A stretch of 39,244 nucleotides of DNA. It comes from Trueperaceae bacterium. Lineage in GTDB: Bacteria > Deinococcota > Deinococci > Deinococcales > Trueperaceae. The stretch covers positions 1-39,244 of the forward strand of contig JACCWH010000108.1 of the NCBI GenBank assembly GCA_013697735.1. Reading direction: 5' to 3'. Shown here one piece after another: positions 1 through 7,832 of the stretch. The translations under genes were made by a program, and so were the position numbers. The notes below the pieces were generated by a model. That model saw only the letters and a program-made list of their open reading frames with translations, ran no database searches and was not told the origin of the DNA. Numbering within the stretch: position 1 is the stretch's first letter; every line of letters starts with the position of its first letter.

Positions 1-178
1 CCCGACCGCCTTCCTCGGCCGGACCGGGCGCCGCGGGAGGTGTCTGGGGCGCGCTGGTCGAGGGGGGAGGCTGCGCCACGCGCGGCGTCGTTCCGAGATT
101 GAAGAGCGTCCACATGATCCCGCCCGCCACGGCCACCAGGCCGATGAGGAGCGCGACGTCGATAGCACGGCTTCGCAT
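1..178 (-). CDS. Partial membrane-anchored protein, N-terminus only
   Basis: Reading leftward from an ATG at 178-176, the frame stays open to the window edge, giving 59 residues. The protein starts MRSRAIDVALL, has one hydrophobic segment (about residues 6-27) and then a Pro/Ser/Thr-rich stretch. This is the pattern of a single-pass or signal-anchored envelope protein with a flexible linker to a domain outside the window. A TAGTGT hexamer ends 5 nt before the ATG, supporting this start. It diverges from the cation exchanger across 71 bases. No family can be named from the part seen. Confidence 0.6.
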   Translation of the reverse strand, partial: MRSRAIDVALLIGLVAVAGGIMWTLFNLGTTPRVAQPPPSTSAPQTPPAAPGPAEEGGR

Positions 179-183
179 GCTTC

Positions 184-189
184 ACACTA
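184..189 (-). promoter_or_regulatory. Leaderless -10 element of the partial membrane protein
   Basis: TAGTGT on the minus strand, followed by 5 nt and the ATG at 178. The spacing predicts transcription starting at or next to the start codon. Confidence 0.5.
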
Positions 190-236
190 CCAACGCGGGC
201 GCGGCCGCGTCTGAGAGCGGCGTGTGCCGAGGATGC

Positions 237-242
237 TACGCT
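237..242 (+). promoter_or_regulatory. Leaderless -10 element of the cation exchanger gene
   Basis: TACGCT, followed by 7 nt and the GTG at 250. No Shine-Dalgarno sequence lies between them and no convincing -35 is seen. Confidence 0.5.
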
Positions 243-249
243 CCGACCC

Positions 250-1191
250 GTGGACATCGTCCTGGTGCTGATCGGTATCGTCGGGCTCTACCTCGGCGGC
301 GAGTTGCTGGTGCGCAACGCCTCCCGCCTGGCCGTGGTGCTCGGCCTGTCGCCGCTCGTGATCGGCCTCACCGTCGTCGCGTTCGGGACGAGCGCGCCCG
401 AGGTCGCGGCCACGCTCGCCGCTGCGCTCAGGGGCGTCCCCGAGCTCGCAGTCGGCAACGTGGTCGGCTCGAACATCGCCAACGTCGGCCTCATCCTCGG
501 GCTGATGGCGCTCGTCTATCCACTCATGACCCGATCGACGTTCGTGCGGCGCGAGATCCCCTTCCTCTTCGGCGCTACCCTCCTCGCCATCGGCCTCCTA
601 ATCGACGGCAGCGTCGGCCGTGTGGAGGGGGCGCTGCTGCTCGCCGGCCTCCTCGCGTTCCTCGCCCTCGTCTTCCGCACCACCCCGCCCGACGAGGCGC
701 CGCTCGGCGCCGCGCCGCCCGACGACGTCGGAGCCGACCCGCCCGGCGGGATCGTGCGCCCGGCACTGCTCGCAACCGTCGGCATCGCCGTGCTCGTGGG
801 CGGCGCACAAGCGCTCGTCACCGGCGCCGTATCGCTCGCGCAGGCATGGGGCGTGTCGGAGCGCGTGATCGGCCTCACGATGGTCGCCGTCGGCACGAGC
901 CTGCCGGAGCTCGCCTCGAGCCTCGTGGCGGTGGTGCGGCGCGAGACCGACCTCATGCTCGGCAACATCGTCGGATCGAACGTCTTCAACCTGCTCTTCG
1001 TGCTCGGGATCGCTGCCGTCGTGCGCCCCTTGAGCGTCGACCTCGCCTCGGTGCGGGTCGACCTCGTCGTGATGAGCGCCTTCACGCTCGTGATGGGGTG
1101 GATGGTGCTGACGGGGCTACGGGTGAGCCGGCGTGAGGGCGCGGTCCTGCTCCTCGCCTACGCCGTCTACGTCGGTTTCCTATTCACCTGA
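250..1191 (+). CDS. CaCA-family sodium/calcium (cation) exchanger, YrbG-like
   Basis: A 313-residue polytopic membrane protein, predicted to exchange Na+ or H+ for Ca2+ across the inner membrane. It shows the two inverted alpha repeats of the CaCA superfamily: GTSAPE with GNVVGSNIANVG at about residues 46-80, and GTSLPE with GNIVGSNVFN at about 213-245. The acidic residues in both GTSxPE motifs are the expected ion ligands. About ten hydrophobic segments are present, with a Pro/Asp-rich cytoplasmic loop near residues 140-165. The length fits the bacterial YrbG group. The GTG start is supported by a TACGCT element 7 nt upstream. It is monocistronic and converges on ridA with a 20-nt gap. The ion specificity is inferred. 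Confidence 0.85.
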   Translation: MDIVLVLIGIVGLYLGGELLVRNASRLAVVLGLSPLVIGLTVVAFGTSAPEVAATLAAALRGVPELAVGNVVGSNIANVGLILGLMALVYPLMTRSTFVRREIPFLFGATLLAIGLLIDGSVGRVEGALLLAGLLAFLALVFRTTPPDEAPLGAAPPDDVGADPPGGIVRPALLATVGIAVLVGGAQALVTGAVSLAQAWGVSERVIGLTMVAVGTSLPELASSLVAVVRRETDLMLGNIVGSNVFNLLFVLGIAAVVRPLSVDLASVRVDLVVMSAFTLVMGWMVLTGLRVSRREGAVLLLAYAVYVGFLFT

Positions 1192-1211
1192 GCAGGTGGC
1201 GCGCAGCGCGA

Positions 1212-1598
1212 TCAGGGCGTGACGACGAGGGCGACTGCTTCGATCTCGATGCGCACGTCGCGCGGGAGTCGGGCCACCTGCACCGCGCTACGCGCCGGCG
1301 GCGTCTCGCCGAAGTAGGCGCCGTAGACGCCATTCACGGTCGCGAAATCGTCCATGTCCGCGAGGAACACCGTGCACTTGATCACGTGCTCGAACCCGGA
1401 GCCACCAGCGGCGAGCACGGCGCCGAGATTCTCCATCACCTGCTTCGCCTGTACCTGCACGTCGCCGGTGACGAGCGTACCGTCGGGCGTGAGTGGGATC
1501 TGTCCGGAGGTGAAGAGCAGTTCGCCCACGCGCACGGCCTGGCTGTAGGGGCCGATCGCGGCGGGGGCGGTATCGGTGGAGACGACGGTGCGGTCCAT
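1212..1598 (-). CDS. ridA: RidA/YjgF family enamine-imine deaminase
   Basis: A 128-residue protein of the RidA (YjgF/YER057c/UK114) family, which hydrolyses reactive 2-aminoacrylate and other enamine/imine intermediates released by PLP enzymes. Visible family features are the N-terminal APAAIGPYSQAV segment, GELLFTSGQIPL, and the C-terminal IEIEAVALV strand preceded by the conserved Arg in PPARSAVQVARLP. The frame is open to 1640, but the ATG at 1598 is preferred. It gives the normal family length and has TAGACT ending 5 nt before it, while the upstream 14 codons would overlap that promoter. It lies downstream of the PP2C gene on the same strand, with a 28-nt gap that contains its own -10 element. 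Confidence 0.9.
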   Translation of the reverse strand: MDRTVVSTDTAPAAIGPYSQAVRVGELLFTSGQIPLTPDGTLVTGDVQVQAKQVMENLGAVLAAGGSGFEHVIKCTVFLADMDDFATVNGVYGAYFGETPPARSAVQVARLPRDVRIEIEAVALVVTP

Positions 1599-1603
1599 GC
1601 GCG

Positions 1604-1609
1604 AGTCTA
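1604..1609 (-). promoter_or_regulatory. Leaderless -10 element of ridA
   Basis: TAGACT on the minus strand, with 5 nt to the ATG at 1598. It lies in the short gap after the PP2C stop codon and decides the start of ridA. Confidence 0.6.
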
Positions 1610-1626
1610 CCGGACGGGGCCGGCGC

Positions 1627-2727
1627 TCAGCCGCCCCCACGCCAGATCGAGAAGATCAGGAAGAGCAGCACGAGGTAGAGCGAGCCCACGAGCCAGATCC
1701 GGTACGGGTACCACGGCTGCCGGCGCATGGCGTTGAGGAGCGACTGGACGGGGAAGGCGTCTTCCACCTCCCGAATGCCGGAGAGCGTCTCCGTGATGTC
1801 GATGGAGCTCGGTTCGGCGTCGTGGTCGGGCACGGTGTAGCGTTTCGGCCGCGCGACCACGCGCTCGACGTGCAGAACGACGGCAGTGACGTTGTCGGGG
1901 GAGCCGCGGTCGTTCGCTTCGGCGAGCAACCCCTCGGCCGCCAGCTGGGGCGGGTGGTCGCTCACGATGCGCGTCAGTATGGCGTCGGAGAGCAGCATCG
2001 AGACGCCGTCGGAGCAGATCAGGATGCGATCACCGCCGCGCACCTCGAAGTGCTGCAGGTCGAGCTTGAAGGTGGCGGTGGCGCCCAGTGCATTCGTGAT
2101 CACGTTGCGCCAGCGGTGGCGCCTCGCTTCGTCCTCGGTGAGCAGCCCCTGGCGTACGCGATCGGCGACCCAAGAGTGGTCGTGGGTGAGTTGCTCGATC
2201 GCACCGTCGCGAACGAGGTACGCGCGCGAGTCGCCGACGTGGCCGACGATGGCGACCTGATCGTCGATCAGGACGGCCGTGAGCGTGGTGCCCATGCCGC
2301 GGTGCTCGGGCTTCTCGACCGCGTAGGCGTAGATCTCGAGGTTGGCGGCCTGTGCGGAACGCGCGATCGCCGCCGGTGCGTGCGCGCGGCTGCGCTGGAG
2401 CGCGGAGCGGAAGACGTCGACCGCCTGCCGGCTCGCCACCTCGCCCGTCTGGTGGCCGCCCATGCCGTCGGCGACGACGCCGAGGACTCCCTTGCCGGGG
2501 ATCTCGCCCATCCAGAAGGTGTCTTGGTTGACGGCACGGACCGTACCCGCCTCGCTGGCGCCGCCGTAGGTGATCCGCGTCGAGCGCTCGCCCGGACGCG
2601 CCGCCGTGGCTGTCTGGGCGTCCTCGTGCCCCTCCGCCGACGTCCGCGACGCGCCCCGCGCGGTGGGCGGCGGCGTGACGGCGTGGACGCCGCCCGGTGC
2701 GGGGTAGGGAGCACGGTGCGAAGCCAT
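1627..2727 (-). CDS. Membrane-tethered PP2C-type Ser/Thr protein phosphatase
   Basis: A 366-residue PPM/PP2C phosphatase that removes phosphate from Ser/Thr on proteins, usually opposing a Hanks-type kinase. After a disordered Pro/Ala/Arg-rich region of about 50 residues come the metal-binding and core motifs: VNQD, VADGMGGH, GMGTTL, GHVGDSRAYL, CSDGVSMLL and GSPDNVTAVVL. All the expected aspartates are present. Near the C-terminus is one hydrophobic helix (WLVGSLYLVLLFLIFSIW, about residues 343-361) followed by only a few residues, so the catalytic domain should sit in the cytoplasm as a tail-anchored protein. TATACT lies 8 nt before the ATG. No partner kinase is seen in the window. Confidence 0.92.
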   Translation of the reverse strand: MASHRAPYPAPGGVHAVTPPPTARGASRTSAEGHEDAQTATAARPGERSTRITYGGASEAGTVRAVNQDTFWMGEIPGKGVLGVVADGMGGHQTGEVASRQAVDVFRSALQRSRAHAPAAIARSAQAANLEIYAYAVEKPEHRGMGTTLTAVLIDDQVAIVGHVGDSRAYLVRDGAIEQLTHDHSWVADRVRQGLLTEDEARRHRWRNVITNALGATATFKLDLQHFEVRGGDRILICSDGVSMLLSDAILTRIVSDHPPQLAAEGLLAEANDRGSPDNVTAVVLHVERVVARPKRYTVPDHDAEPSSIDITETLSGIREVEDAFPVQSLLNAMRRQPWYPYRIWLVGSLYLVLLFLIFSIWRGGG

Positions 2728-2735
2728 GGCCCATC

Positions 2736-2741
2736 AGTATA
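2736..2741 (-). promoter_or_regulatory. Leaderless -10 element of the PP2C gene
   Basis: TATACT on the minus strand, 8 nt before the ATG at 2727. Of the set this is among the closest to the TATAAT consensus. Confidence 0.55.
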
Positions 2742-2823
2742 GAAGCCGGGATCGCTGCCGTGGACGAAGAATCACACGCTCGGAAGGGGCGCGTGGCGCG
2801 GCATGAGGCGGCGTGGCACGCTG

Positions 2824-2829
2824 TACACT
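2824..2829 (+). promoter_or_regulatory. Leaderless -10 element of gatA
   Basis: TACACT, followed by 7 nt and the ATG at 2837. It excludes the in-frame upstream start at 2813, which would lie before the promoter. Confidence 0.6.
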
Positions 2830-2836
2830 GCCGCGG

Positions 2837-4264
2837 ATGACGAGCGCCGTCCAGATCGCGAAGGAGGTCCGCTCCGGCGGGCGCTCCGCCGTCGACGTCG
2901 TGACCGAGGCGCTCGACCGGGCGGCCGCGAGTCAGGCGCGCACGAACGCCTTCGTGACGATCTCCAGCGAGCGCGCGCTGGTCGCCGCTCGCCGCATCGA
3001 CGACGTCGTGCGCTCCGGCCGCGAGCCAGGGCCGCTCGCCGGCGTGCCCGTGGCGATCAAGGACAACATCTGCACGCGCGGCCTACGCACCACGGCCGGC
3101 TCGGCCATCCTGCGCGATTTCGTCCCCCCCTACGACGCCACCGTGGTCGCGCGGCTCGAGGCGGCGGGGGCGATCGTGCTGGGGAAGACCAACCTCGACG
3201 AGTTCGGGATGGGGAGTTCCTCCGAGCGCTCGGCCTCGGGACCCGTTCGCCATCCCTTGGACCCCGGGCGGGTGACGGGTGGCTCGTCGGGGGGATCGGC
3301 TGCAGCGGTGGCCGACGGCGTGGTGCCGCTCGCCCTCGGCTCCGACACCGGTGGGTCGGTGCGGCAGCCCGCCGCATTCTGCGGCGTGGTGGGGTGCAAG
3401 CCGACCTACGGCCTGCTCTCGCGCTACGGCCTGATCGCATACGCGAGTTCGCTCGACCAGATCGGCGTGCTCTCGCGCGACGTCGAGGACGCGCGCCTCG
3501 CACTCGCCGTGATGTCCGGACGCGATCCGCTCGACGCCACGAGCGTCGACGCGGCCGTTGCGCCCGAGCGCGCCCTGGCCACGTCGGACGCGCCGCTGGC
3601 GGGCGTGCGCATCGGCGTGGTGCGTGAGTTGATGGGGGAGGGGGTGGCGCCCGGCGTGCGTTCGGCACTGACGGCGCTGCGGGCGCGGCTCGAGGGGCTC
3701 GGCGCTGCGGTGGTCGAGGTCTCGGTACCGAGCGTCCGCCTAGCGGTCGCTACCTACTACGTGATCGCAACTGCCGAGGCGAGCTCGAATCTCGCTCGCT
3801 ACGACGCCATGCTCTATGGAGCGCGCGTGGCCGTGGCGGGTGACGACCAGGAGCGTTCGATGCGGCGGAGTCGAGCAGCCGGGCTCGGGCGCGAGGTGCA
3901 GCGTCGGATCCTGATGGGGACGTTCGTGCTCTCGGCCGGTTCCTTCGATGCCTACTACCGTCGAGCGTTGCAGGTGCGGCGACTCGTGGCCGACGACGTC
4001 GCGGCGGCGCTCGCGGGCGTCGACGCACTGCTGACACCGACGGCGCCGACCGTCTCCTGGCCGCTCGGCGCCCGCCTCGACGACCCACTCGCGATGTACC
4101 TCGGCGACGTCACCACGTGCATCGCCAATCTCGCGGGAGCGCCTGCCGTTTCGGTCCCCGCGGGCATCGCGGAGGACGACCTGCCCTGCGGCGCGCAGTT
4201 CGTCGGTGCCCCATTCGACGAGGGGAGGCTCCTCTCGATCGCGGCCGTGGCGGCGCGTTCCTGA
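2837..4264 (+). CDS. gatA: Glutamyl-tRNA(Gln)/aspartyl-tRNA(Asn) amidotransferase subunit A
   Basis: A 475-residue amidase-signature enzyme that releases ammonia from glutamine (or asparagine) for transamidation of mischarged Glu-tRNA(Gln) or Asp-tRNA(Asn) in the GatCAB complex. The Ser-cisSer-Lys triad is visible: Lys in VAIKDNI (about residue 74), the signature [14 protein letters not shown] (about 149-162) and [12 protein letters not shown] (about 170-181). [20 protein letters not shown] and the late TPTAPTVSW block are typical of GatA rather than general amidases. The length is normal. gatB and gatC are not adjacent, so the complex would be assembled from dispersed genes. The TACACT element fixes the ATG at 2837. 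Confidence 0.93.
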   Translation: MTSAVQIAKEVRSGGRSAVDVVTEALDRAAASQARTNAFVTISSERALVAARRIDDVVRSGREPGPLAGVPVAIKDNICTRGLRTTAGSAILRDFVPPYDATVVARLEAAGAIVLGKTNLDEFGMGSSSERSASGPVRHPLDPGRVTGGSSGGSAAAVADGVVPLALGSDTGGSVRQPAAFCGVVGCKPTYGLLSRYGLIAYASSLDQIGVLSRDVEDARLALAVMSGRDPLDATSVDAAVAPERALATSDAPLAGVRIGVVRELMGEGVAPGVRSALTALRARLEGLGAAVVEVSVPSVRLAVATYYVIATAEASSNLARYDAMLYGARVAVAGDDQERSMRRSRAAGLGREVQRRILMGTFVLSAGSFDAYYRRALQVRRLVADDVAAALAGVDALLTPTAPTVSWPLGARLDDPLAMYLGDVTTCIANLAGAPAVSVPAGIAEDDLPCGAQFVGAPFDEGRLLSIAAVAARS

Positions 4265-4292
4265 CCCCGCACGACCGACACGAAAGCTGTGC

Positions 4293-4298
4293 TATCCT
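4293..4298 (+). promoter_or_regulatory. Extended -10 promoter and long leader of the rpmH operon
   Basis: TATCCT preceded by TGC forms an extended -10 element in the 214-base gap after gatA. Transcription from here would give a leader of about 175 nt before rpmH. The leader holds an inverted repeat (CGGCCC at 4333-4338 with GGGCCG at 4354-4359) and a perfect 10-bp palindrome, CGAACGTTCG, at 4411-4420. No known riboswitch or ribosomal-protein leader is recognised. The hexamer choice is a judgement by eye. Confidence 0.4.
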
Positions 4299-4478
4299 TC
4301 TCAGGCTAGACGGCGTGCCGTCCGGTGCACCACGGCCCGAGCGCTGGCCCCGTGGGCCGGATTACGTTCGCATGACCGCACCCCACGCGCAAGTCGGCGG
4401 GAGAGAGACCCGAACGTTCGCACGGCGTCCGCGCGCCGATCGCGACGCCCGATGGACGCAGCACGGAAGGAGATCGCC

Positions 4479-4622
4479 ATGAAGCGGACATACCAGCCGA
4501 ACCGACGCAAGCGCGCCAAGACCCACGGCTTCCGCTCACGCATGAAGACAGCCGCCGGGCGCAACGTGATCAAGCGTCGCCGAGCGAAGGGTCGTCATCG
4601 CCTGAGCGTATCCGACCGCTGA
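4479..4622 (+). CDS. rpmH: 50S ribosomal protein L34
   Basis: A 47-residue, strongly basic protein reading [19 protein letters not shown], with the usual [20 protein letters not shown] end, a near-textbook L34. It is a structural protein of the large ribosomal subunit. A Shine-Dalgarno AAGGAG at 4467-4472 lies 6 nt before the ATG. It is the first gene of the rpmH-rnpA-yidD-yidC-khpB-prmC run and is followed after 11 nt by rnpA. The in-frame extension upstream of the ATG is not L34-like and is rejected. Confidence 0.97.
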   Translation: MKRTYQPNRRKRAKTHGFRSRMKTAAGRNVIKRRRAKGRHRLSVSDR

Positions 4623-4633
4623 GCGCCGGTCCG

Positions 4634-5131
4634 GTGCTGCGGTCGCTCCAGGGCGATCGCGCATTCCAGCGACTTCGGAAGGGACGATCGGGTGGCTCGA
4701 AGCACCTCAGCGTTCGACTCAGACCAGCACGGCACGGCCAGGTTCGCCTGGGTGTCGTGGTGAGCCGGAAGGTCGGTAAGGCCGTCGTACGCAATCGCGT
4801 CAGGCGACGGCTACGCGAGGCCATGCTTGCGCTGTTGCGCGCGCGCGGGGGCGACGAGCACGAGCGCGACGAGCGCGAGCAGCTCAGCGTCGGACCCGAG
4901 GCTCTCGCTCCTAAGCAATCAGCACCGAAGCACCCCACCTGGCCGTCGTCATTCGATCTCCTCGTGCTCACCCGACCGAGTGCCGCCGAGGCCGATTACC
5001 ACGAACTCGCCCGCGCCCTCGAGCGGGCGGTCGACCGCGCGGTCTCGGGTACACCCCGACCGCCCGGTTCCGATGGTTCGTCTCCAAAGCGCAGGGGCAC
5101 GCCGACCGCGGCCCAAACGGCAGCGGCGTGA
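4634..5131 (+). CDS. rnpA: Ribonuclease P protein component
   Basis: A 165-residue protein subunit of RNase P, which helps the RNA subunit process the 5' ends of tRNA precursors. The N-terminus SLQGDRAFQRLRKGR, the strand LGVVVSRKVGKAVVRNRVRRRLREAM (RNR signature at about residues 53-60) and the late FDLLVLTRPSA strand match the family. It is longer than the usual 115-130 residues. About 35 extra charged and Pro-rich residues (about 72-107) sit between the RNR helix and the last strand, with a Pro/Ser-rich tail after the final helix. The start is GTG with no Shine-Dalgarno, 11 nt after the rpmH stop, suggesting coupled translation. The same frame remains open back through rpmH to a TGA at 4373. 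Confidence 0.92.
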   Translation: MLRSLQGDRAFQRLRKGRSGGSKHLSVRLRPARHGQVRLGVVVSRKVGKAVVRNRVRRRLREAMLALLRARGGDEHERDEREQLSVGPEALAPKQSAPKHPTWPSSFDLLVLTRPSAAEADYHELARALERAVDRAVSGTPRPPGSDGSSPKRRGTPTAAQTAAA

Positions 5132-5487
5132 GCAAACTCGTCCACGGCCGGCCGCGCGGAGGCCGAGCGGCAGAGCGCGCTACGCCCCGCCACGGCGCGA
5201 GGCGGCTCGATGTCGCGCAACGCCTCGTGCTGCTCCCGATCGAGTTCTACCGTCGCGTCGTGTCGCCACTGAAGGTCGTGCCGAGCTGCCGGTTCCACCC
5301 CACCTGCAGCGCCTACGCGGCCGAGGCGGTGCGCGAGCACGGCGCGCTCGTCGGGGCGTGGCTGGGCGTTGCGCGTGTGGTGCGTTGCCACCCCTGGAAT
5401 CCAGGGGGTTTCGATCCCGTGCCGCCCCGGCGTGCACGGTACGGCGGTCCCGACGACACGTCGGGCGCCGCCACGGAGGAATCTTGA
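5128..5487 (+). CDS. yidD: Membrane protein insertion efficiency factor YidD
   Basis: A 119-residue YidD (haemolytic DUF37) protein, a small peripheral inner-membrane factor associated with YidC and membrane protein insertion. The core reads LLPIEFYRRVVSPLK, CRFHPTCSAYAAEAVREHG and CHPWNPGGFDPVP (about residues 34-100), with the conserved three cysteines. A basic N-terminal extension of about 25 residues precedes it. The GTG start overlaps the rnpA stop by 4 nt (GTGA), and the gene's stop overlaps the yidC start, so all three are probably translationally coupled. Confidence 0.93.
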   Translation: MSKLVHGRPRGGRAAERATPRHGARRLDVAQRLVLLPIEFYRRVVSPLKVVPSCRFHPTCSAYAAEAVREHGALVGAWLGVARVVRCHPWNPGGFDPVPPRRARYGGPDDTSGAATEES

Positions 5488-7058
5488 CGTACCCTCGACC
5501 TCGTCCCAGAGTGCGCCTCGGCGCCATCGTGATCGGCGCGTTCGTGGCCGTCGCCGCGGCGATCGGCGGCGCCAGCGCTCAGAACGGCAGCGCCTTCCTA
5601 CCGATGCAGTTCACCGTCTCGGAGTTCCGTGACTTCGCGCGCCTCGAGACGGCGTGCGCCGAGCCGGCCGCGAGCAGCTTCTTGTGCAGCGATCTCGAGC
5701 AGGTCCTCACACGCATCCCGACCAAGGGCGTCGACCTCTTCTTCACCGAGGCCGGCGAGGTGGCTGCGGCGTTCGCGAAGTTCCAGAAGGGCCAGCGGCT
5801 CTCGAACTACAACCTCGACAACGCCGACAACCTCATCCCGCGTGACGCCGCCATCCCCGGCGGCGCGGTGCTGCTCGACGGCGACTACGTTGCGCCCGAG
5901 GGCGCGAGCGGCACCTGGGCGCGGCTCTCGGAGGACGAGTTCGAGGGTCGCTTCACCTACGTGCTCGACGGCCTCGAGGTCGAGAAGCGCGTGGTGGTCT
6001 CGAACGTCTCGCACTCGCTGCGAGTCGAGGTACGAGTGCAGGCGCCAGCTGACGGCGCCGGCGACGCCCGTTCCCCGGAGACCGTCCAATACGCCTTCCC
6101 AGGCATCGGCCGCCAGCAGCAACCGACGATCAAGATCGGTCAGGCGGGGTCCTTCTCCCTGAACCCCATCAGCCAGCCGGTCCAGAACCCGAGCTACGTA
6201 TCGCTCCAGTCGGCTGCGAACAACACCGGCAACGCCACCATCTTGCGCCCCGACGTCGGCGGCGATCCACTCGCGGCGATCTCGCTCGGCGACCGGCGCG
6301 TGGCGATGCAGGCGCCCTTCGAGGAGGGTGGCGCCACCCTCGCGGTGCAGTCGTACCTCGGGAAGAACGAGCTCGTGCGCTACTACCAGGAGGAGTATGC
6401 CGACCTCCCGGGGCTCTTCACGCCCAACATCCTCGGACGGATGTCGCTGTGGGTGCTGATCGCGCTCGAGTTCATCCACTCCTACGTCCCCTCGTGGGGG
6501 CTCTCGATCATCGTCCTGACGCTCGGCTTCAGGGTGCTGGTGTGGCCGCTCATCACCACGCAGACGCGCTCGATGTTCGGCATGCAGAAGCTGCAGCCCG
6601 AGATGAAGAAGTTGCAGACGAAGTACAAGGACGACCGCGAGAAGCTGTCGCAGGAGATGATGAAGCTCTACAAGGAGGCGGGGGTCAACCCGGCCGGCGG
6701 CTGCCTACCGATCCTGCTGCAGATGCCGCTCTTCATCATCTTGTGGCGGGTCTTCGTGAACTTCGAGTTCGCCGAGGGGTTCCTCTGGATCCCCGATCTC
6801 GGCACCGCCGACCCGCTCTACATCCTGCCCGCGCTCTACGTGGCGGTGATGCTCGCGCAATCGTGGTACTCCGCGCGCGGCAACCCGATGATGCTCCGCC
6901 AGGCGATGATCATCAACGTCGTCTTCGTGTTCATCATCGTCAATTTCCCAGCCGGGGTGCTGCTGTATTTCGTGGTATCCATGCTGGTGCAAGTATTCCA
7001 ATATTGGCTGCTCAGCCGCGGGAATCCCCCTCCCGTGCCGGCCGGCGCCAAGGGTTGA
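5484..7058 (+). CDS. yidC: Membrane protein insertase YidC, with periplasmic domain
   Basis: A 524-residue YidC/Oxa1 insertase that inserts and folds inner-membrane proteins, alone or with SecYEG. An N-terminal hydrophobic segment (about residues 10-31) is followed by a large periplasmic domain (about 40-310). The conserved 60-kDa inner-membrane domain comes next: WGLSIIVLTLGFRVLVWPL, the cytoplasmic coiled-coil hairpin with MQKLQPEMKKLQTKYKDD, AGVNPAGGCLPILLQMPLFI, and three later membrane helices ending near WLLSRG. The Arg in GFRVLVWPL is the hydrophilic-groove residue. The start is TTG at 5484 with GGAGGA at 5475-5480. The open frame upstream is a shadow of rnpA and yidD. A two-domain YidC of this kind points to a diderm-like envelope. 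Confidence 0.93.
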   Translation: MTYPRPRPRVRLGAIVIGAFVAVAAAIGGASAQNGSAFLPMQFTVSEFRDFARLETACAEPAASSFLCSDLEQVLTRIPTKGVDLFFTEAGEVAAAFAKFQKGQRLSNYNLDNADNLIPRDAAIPGGAVLLDGDYVAPEGASGTWARLSEDEFEGRFTYVLDGLEVEKRVVVSNVSHSLRVEVRVQAPADGAGDARSPETVQYAFPGIGRQQQPTIKIGQAGSFSLNPISQPVQNPSYVSLQSAANNTGNATILRPDVGGDPLAAISLGDRRVAMQAPFEEGGATLAVQSYLGKNELVRYYQEEYADLPGLFTPNILGRMSLWVLIALEFIHSYVPSWGLSIIVLTLGFRVLVWPLITTQTRSMFGMQKLQPEMKKLQTKYKDDREKLSQEMMKLYKEAGVNPAGGCLPILLQMPLFIILWRVFVNFEFAEGFLWIPDLGTADPLYILPALYVAVMLAQSWYSARGNPMMLRQAMIINVVFVFIIVNFPAGVLLYFVVSMLVQVFQYWLLSRGNPPPVPAGAKG

Positions 7059-7070
7059 CGAGGAGCGAGC

Positions 7071-7832
7071 ATGGCGGATCGTGACCTGGACCAGTACCTC
7101 GAGGGACTGGGCATCGACGTCGACGAGGAGGAGAAGCCTGCGGGCGACGACCTACTCGTCCCGTCGCGGGACGACGACGCCGGGTACGACGGTCCGCTCG
7201 ACGACGACCGGGACGGCCGCGGCGACGACGCTCCCGGAGGCGACCGGGCGGCGGCCGAGGCGGCCGAGCGCACCCCCTCGCGCGCCGAACGGCTCTCCGA
7301 TCTCGACGACGCCGACATCGACATGGAGACGGCGCTCGCGCTGTCGCCCGCGAGCGTCTACGGCGTGATCCCCGACGACCTCCCGCCGGCCGAACGGACG
7401 GAGTCGTTCCTCGTCAACGTACTGCTCAACCTCGACCCCACCTACGCCGTCGAGGTCGAGCGCGTCGGCGACGAGATCCACGCGGAGATCTTCGGCGGCG
7501 ACTCGGGGCGCGTGATCGGCAAGGGCGGCCGTACGCTCGCGGCGCTCGAGTTCCTCGCGAACGCGGTCGTGAACCGCTCCGAGGCGGAGAGCCTGCGCGT
7601 CGTGATCGACGTCGGCGGGTACAAGCGCCGACGCGACGATCGTCTGCGCGGGAGCGCGCTCAAGGCCGCCGAGCGCGTCCGCAAGAGTGGCGAGAGCGTC
7701 GAACTCGAACCGATGAGCGCGGCCGAGCGGCGCGTGGTGCACATGGCGATCGCCGAGGAGCCCGACGTGGTGAGCGAATCGGCAGGCGAGGGCCGTGCCC
7801 GGCGCGTGGTCGTCAAGCCGGCCGCTGCCTGA
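7071..7832 (+). CDS. khpB: KhpB/Jag-type RNA-binding protein (KH and R3H domains)
   Basis: A 253-residue cytoplasmic RNA-binding protein of the Jag/EloR/KhpB family, which with KhpA binds transcripts and affects cell elongation in other bacteria. A type II KH domain with VIGKGGRTLAALEFL lies at about residues 142-165. An R3H domain follows (ERRVVHMAIAEEPDVVSES, about 218-237), ending GEGRARRVVVKP. The first 105 residues are a strongly acidic, low-complexity region and I see no Jag-N domain. GAGGAG at 7060-7065 lies 5 nt before the ATG. It follows yidC by 12 nt, the usual order, and its 3' end overlaps prmC. Confidence 0.92.
   Translation: MADRDLDQYLEGLGIDVDEEEKPAGDDLLVPSRDDDAGYDGPLDDDRDGRGDDAPGGDRAAAEAAERTPSRAERLSDLDDADIDMETALALSPASVYGVIPDDLPPAERTESFLVNVLLNLDPTYAVEVERVGDEIHAEIFGGDSGRVIGKGGRTLAALEFLANAVVNRSEAESLRVVIDVGGYKRRRDDRLRGSALKAAERVRKSGESVELEPMSAAERRVVHMAIAEEPDVVSESAGEGRARRVVVKPAAA

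Noticed and set aside
1576-2742. A 388-codon open frame on the plus strand opposite the PP2C gene, and similar long frames opposite the glutamate dehydrogenase (9797-11254, 12401-13951), hemW (14147-15343) and ftsK (21236-23191) genes
   Set aside because: They are antisense or frame-shifted shadows that stay open because of the high GC content. Their products are low-complexity Arg/Ala/Gly-rich with no recognisable domain, while the overlapping strand encodes clear protein families.
4411-4420. Perfect palindrome CGAACGTTCG in the rpmH leader
   Set aside because: Ten bases is short for a confident site, and no second copy or known binding motif was noticed nearby.
4451-4478. In-frame upstream extension of rpmH
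   Set aside because: L34 begins MKRTYQPN in nearly all bacteria, and a good Shine-Dalgarno lies 6 nt before that ATG.
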